Below, piece after piece: positions 8,045 through 8,910 of a DNA stretch of 8,910 nt. The notes beneath the pieces are model-generated. The model saw only the letters and a list, made by a program, of their open reading frames with translations. It searched no databases and was not told the origin of the DNA. Both the position numbers and the translations under genes were made by a program. The first letter of the stretch is position 1; each line of letters opens with the position of its first letter. Source of the stretch: Bacillota bacterium (GTDB lineage Bacteria > Bacillota > Clostridia > Lachnospirales > Lachnospiraceae); NCBI GenBank assembly GCA_023424995.1, contig JAFADH010000259.1, positions 1-8,910 of the forward strand, written 5' to 3'.

Positions 8045-8072
8045 ATTATAACATATGTAATAATTATTTCAA
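8045..8072 (-). promoter_or_regulatory. Sigma-A type promoter of the operon
   Basis: Minus strand: -35 TTGAAA (8067-8072, one mismatch to TTGACA), 16-nt spacer, perfect -10 TATAAT (8045-8050). Transcription would start near 8038, giving a leader of about 43 nt to the LacI-family ATG. The surrounding DNA is very AT-rich, so chance matches are easier, but no better pair is visible in the region. Confidence 0.65.
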
Positions 8073-8122
8073 TTATCTATTATTAATATAATAACGACTT
8101 TTTATTTGTCTATTATGTATAA

Positions 8123-8128
8123 ATTATA
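8123..8128 (-). promoter_or_regulatory. Possible alternative -10 box next to an operator-like palindrome
   Basis: A second perfect TATAAT on the minus strand. TTGCGCAA (8138-8145) would fall in its spacer, a classic place for a repressor, but the -35 position at 16-18 nt spacing holds only A-rich sequence. Weak on its own. Confidence 0.25.
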
Positions 8129-8137
8129 TACTATTAT

Positions 8138-8145
8138 TTGCGCAA
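8138..8145. promoter_or_regulatory. Operator-like palindrome TTGCGCAA (proximal)
   Basis: Perfect 8-bp palindrome with a central CG, the usual symmetry of LacI-family operators, in otherwise AT-rich DNA. It lies about 100 nt upstream of the predicted start site. Identical to the palindrome at 8255-8262. Confidence 0.5.
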
Positions 8146-8169
8146 TTTTTGTTGTTCTTTTATTTAATA

Positions 8170-8201
8170 AATTTCTGGAATACTGAAAATATTCTGAAAT
8201 T
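8170..8201. repeat. Imperfect inverted repeat between the two operator-like sites
   Basis: AATTTC (8170-8175) pairs with GAAATT (8196-8201), and GAATA (8178-8182) with TATTC (8190-8194), around a 7-nt centre. The arms are AT-rich, so stability as RNA would be low; a DNA-binding dyad is equally possible. Confidence 0.3.
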
Positions 8202-8228
8202 CAAATTCTGTTTTGCAATTCAGAGCTA

Positions 8229-8246
8229 CAACATCATTAAATGTTG
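8229..8246. repeat. Dyad CAACAT-N6-ATGTTG
   Basis: Perfect 6-bp inverted arms (8229-8234 and 8241-8246) with a 6-nt spacer. It overlaps the half-site TTGCGC at 8244-8249. It could be part of a composite protein-binding site; no factor can be named. Confidence 0.35.
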
Positions 8247-8262
8247 CGCTTAAGTTGCGCAA
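8244..8262. promoter_or_regulatory. Operator-like site TTGCGC + TTGCGCAA (distal)
   Basis: TTGCGC at 8244-8249 and the full palindrome TTGCGCAA at 8255-8262 repeat with an 11-bp period, that is, on the same helix face. The full palindrome is centred exactly 117 bp from the one at 8138-8145, so looping by a tetrameric LacI-type protein is possible (inference). Confidence 0.45.
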
Positions 8263-8535
8263 ATATAAACTTCTTACAAAATATCAATCCATCATGCTCG
8301 TTTTTTTGCTTTTTTAATGGAAACAACTCAAGAAACTCTGACATTATCATGAATAAATCCTGATAGTATATGTGAAAAATGCCGAAAAGAAATAGAAAAA
8401 ATGGAAAAAAAATTCAAACAAATGAATTAACTAGAAAAAAAATCAAAGAAGCATATGAAGCAACCGAAAACCAGAAACACGCGACAGACACAGCAGATGC
8501 CCGCGGAAATCTATTATCCAAAATCATTCTTATGC

Positions 8536-8565
8536 TAAGCGGAATATGGGTAAAGCCTCCGCTTA
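8536..8565. repeat. Inverted repeat TAAGCGGA-N14-TCCGCTTA
   Basis: Perfect 8-bp arms (8536-8543 and 8558-8565) around a 14-nt spacer. No U-tract follows on either strand, so it is not a convincing intrinsic terminator, although it lies about 130 nt downstream of the antiporter stop. The role is unknown. Confidence 0.4.
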
Positions 8566-8621
8566 TTACGATCGATATCAGATACATAATTTCAGCCGGA
8601 CGTCTGCATTGTCAACATCAT

Positions 8622-8667
8622 ATTTATATATACCATTTGTATACACCGTTTATATATACCGTTTATA
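8622..8667. repeat. 13-bp direct tandem repeats, about 3.5 copies
   Basis: Consecutive units 8622-8634 (ATTTATATATACC), 8635-8647 (ATTTGTATACACC), 8648-8660 (GTTTATATATACC) and a partial GTTTATA at 8661-8667. The 13-bp period is not a multiple of three, so it is not a protein repeat. The array ends 26 nt short of the antiporter stop codon (8693-8695), on its downstream side. Confidence 0.65.
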
Positions 8668-8692
8668 GCTTTTCATGAGTTATATTATATTT

Positions 8693-8910
8693 CTATCCTA
8701 CTATAAAAAATCCGATGGCTGCAATCAGATATATGCTCATTAGCTTGAGGCCTTCCATCCAGTTGGATCTTCCCGCTTTTACCACCTGATTTGCGATAAG
8801 GACACTGGCTCCGAATAAGAATAATTCGATCGGCTTGAACACAATACTCATAGGCGTGAAGAAGAGGCTGATTAATACGGATGCCGGAATTACGAATAAT
8901 GCAATCTGTA
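8693..8910 (-). CDS. Calcium/proton antiporter (CAX family), C-terminal end only
   Basis: The frame is open from the right edge to a TAG at 8693-8695, giving the last 71 residues of a protein whose start is outside the window. The fragment has three hydrophobic stretches: QIALFVIPASVLISLFF, then the helix around FKPIELFLFGASVLIA, then MSIYLIAAIGFFIVG. The pattern IANQVVKAGRSNWMEGLKLMSIYLIAAIGFF closely follows the C-terminal end of CAX/YfkE calcium exchangers, where a small loop ending in SNW.EG leads into the last helix. Such proteins export Ca2+ across the membrane in exchange for protons. It has no functional link to the sugar operon and is separated from it by about 700 bp. The family call rests on this short end only. 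Confidence 0.82.
   Translation of the reverse strand, partial: QIALFVIPASVLISLFFTPMSIVFKPIELFLFGASVLIANQVVKAGRSNWMEGLKLMSIYLIAAIGFFIVG

Larger units (their letters stand above)
7996..8692. other. Long AT-rich intergenic region between the antiporter gene and the operon
   Basis: About 700 bp with no gene I can support. From the operon side it holds the promoter, two operator-like palindromes and the dyads listed separately. Further right are a poly-T stretch (8301-8316), an imperfect dyad TATCATGA/TCCTGATA (8345-8365), an inverted repeat at 8536-8565 and 13-bp tandem repeats at 8622-8667. The only sizeable reading frame, on the plus strand from 8379, lacks an RBS and runs through the 13-bp repeats. 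Positions 8470-8615 are less AT-rich and could be an eroded gene remnant, unidentified. No obvious terminator for the antiporter gene is visible. Confidence 0.6.

Noticed and set aside
8000..8350. CcpA cre site upstream of the operon
   Set aside because: No match to the TGNAANCGNTNNCA pattern was found by eye; TTGCGCAA differs from the cre core.
8536..8565. Terminator of the antiporter gene
   Set aside because: A 14-nt loop and no U-tract on the minus strand; kept only as an inverted repeat.
8622..8667. CRISPR array or replication iterons
   Set aside because: The units are 13 bp with no spacers, so it is not CRISPR, and no replication gene is nearby to support iterons.
8379..8678. A 99-codon plus-strand reading frame in the intergenic region
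   Set aside because: No RBS precedes the ATG, the first residues are Lys/Asn-rich simply because the DNA is A-rich, the C-terminal third is translated 13-bp tandem repeats in shifting frames, and no family is recognisable.

Overview
The window carries the greater part of one catabolic operon for beta-galactan or galacto-oligosaccharides, all on the minus strand and therefore transcribed right to left. At the right edge is the 3' end of an unrelated ion-transporter gene, also on the minus strand. Consensus AGGAGG-type ribosome binding sites, a classic lipobox lipoprotein, AT-rich intergenic DNA, a LacI-type regulator and an LplA/LplB/YtcP-type sugar ABC transporter without its own ATPase point to a Gram-positive Firmicute. 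A plant-glycan-degrading Clostridia member of the Lachnospiraceae kind is most likely; this placement is inferred from gene style, not from a marker gene.

Layout from right to left: 8910-8693, C-terminal 71 residues of a CAX-type calcium/proton antiporter; 8692-7996, a long AT-rich intergenic region with a near-consensus promoter, two TTGCGCAA palindromes exactly 117 bp apart, several other dyads and a small array of 13-bp tandem repeats; 7995-6958, LacI-family regulator; 6923-6003 and 5988-5056, the two membrane subunits of a carbohydrate ABC importer; 5000-3408, its lipoprotein solute-binding subunit; 3262-1556, a GH53 endo-beta-1,4-galactanase with accessory C-terminal domains; 1533 to beyond position 1, a GH35 beta-galactosidase cut by the left edge. 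Gene spacings are 34, 14, 55, 145 and 22 nt, consistent with one transcript. The two larger gaps, on either side of the binding-protein gene, contain hairpins.

The likely joint function is as follows. The lipoprotein captures galactan-derived oligosaccharides outside the membrane. The two permeases import them, with an ATPase supplied from elsewhere in the genome. GH53 cuts internal beta-1,4-galactosyl bonds and GH35 removes terminal galactose. Neither glycosidase shows a signal peptide, so the sequence suggests cytoplasmic breakdown of fairly long imported oligomers rather than digestion outside the cell. The LacI protein at the head of the operon probably controls its own operon.

The genes belong to known families, and I see no wholly new system. 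The points most worth a second look are the signal-less multidomain GH53, the hairpins around the binding-protein gene, the paired TTGCGCAA sites and the 13-bp repeat array.
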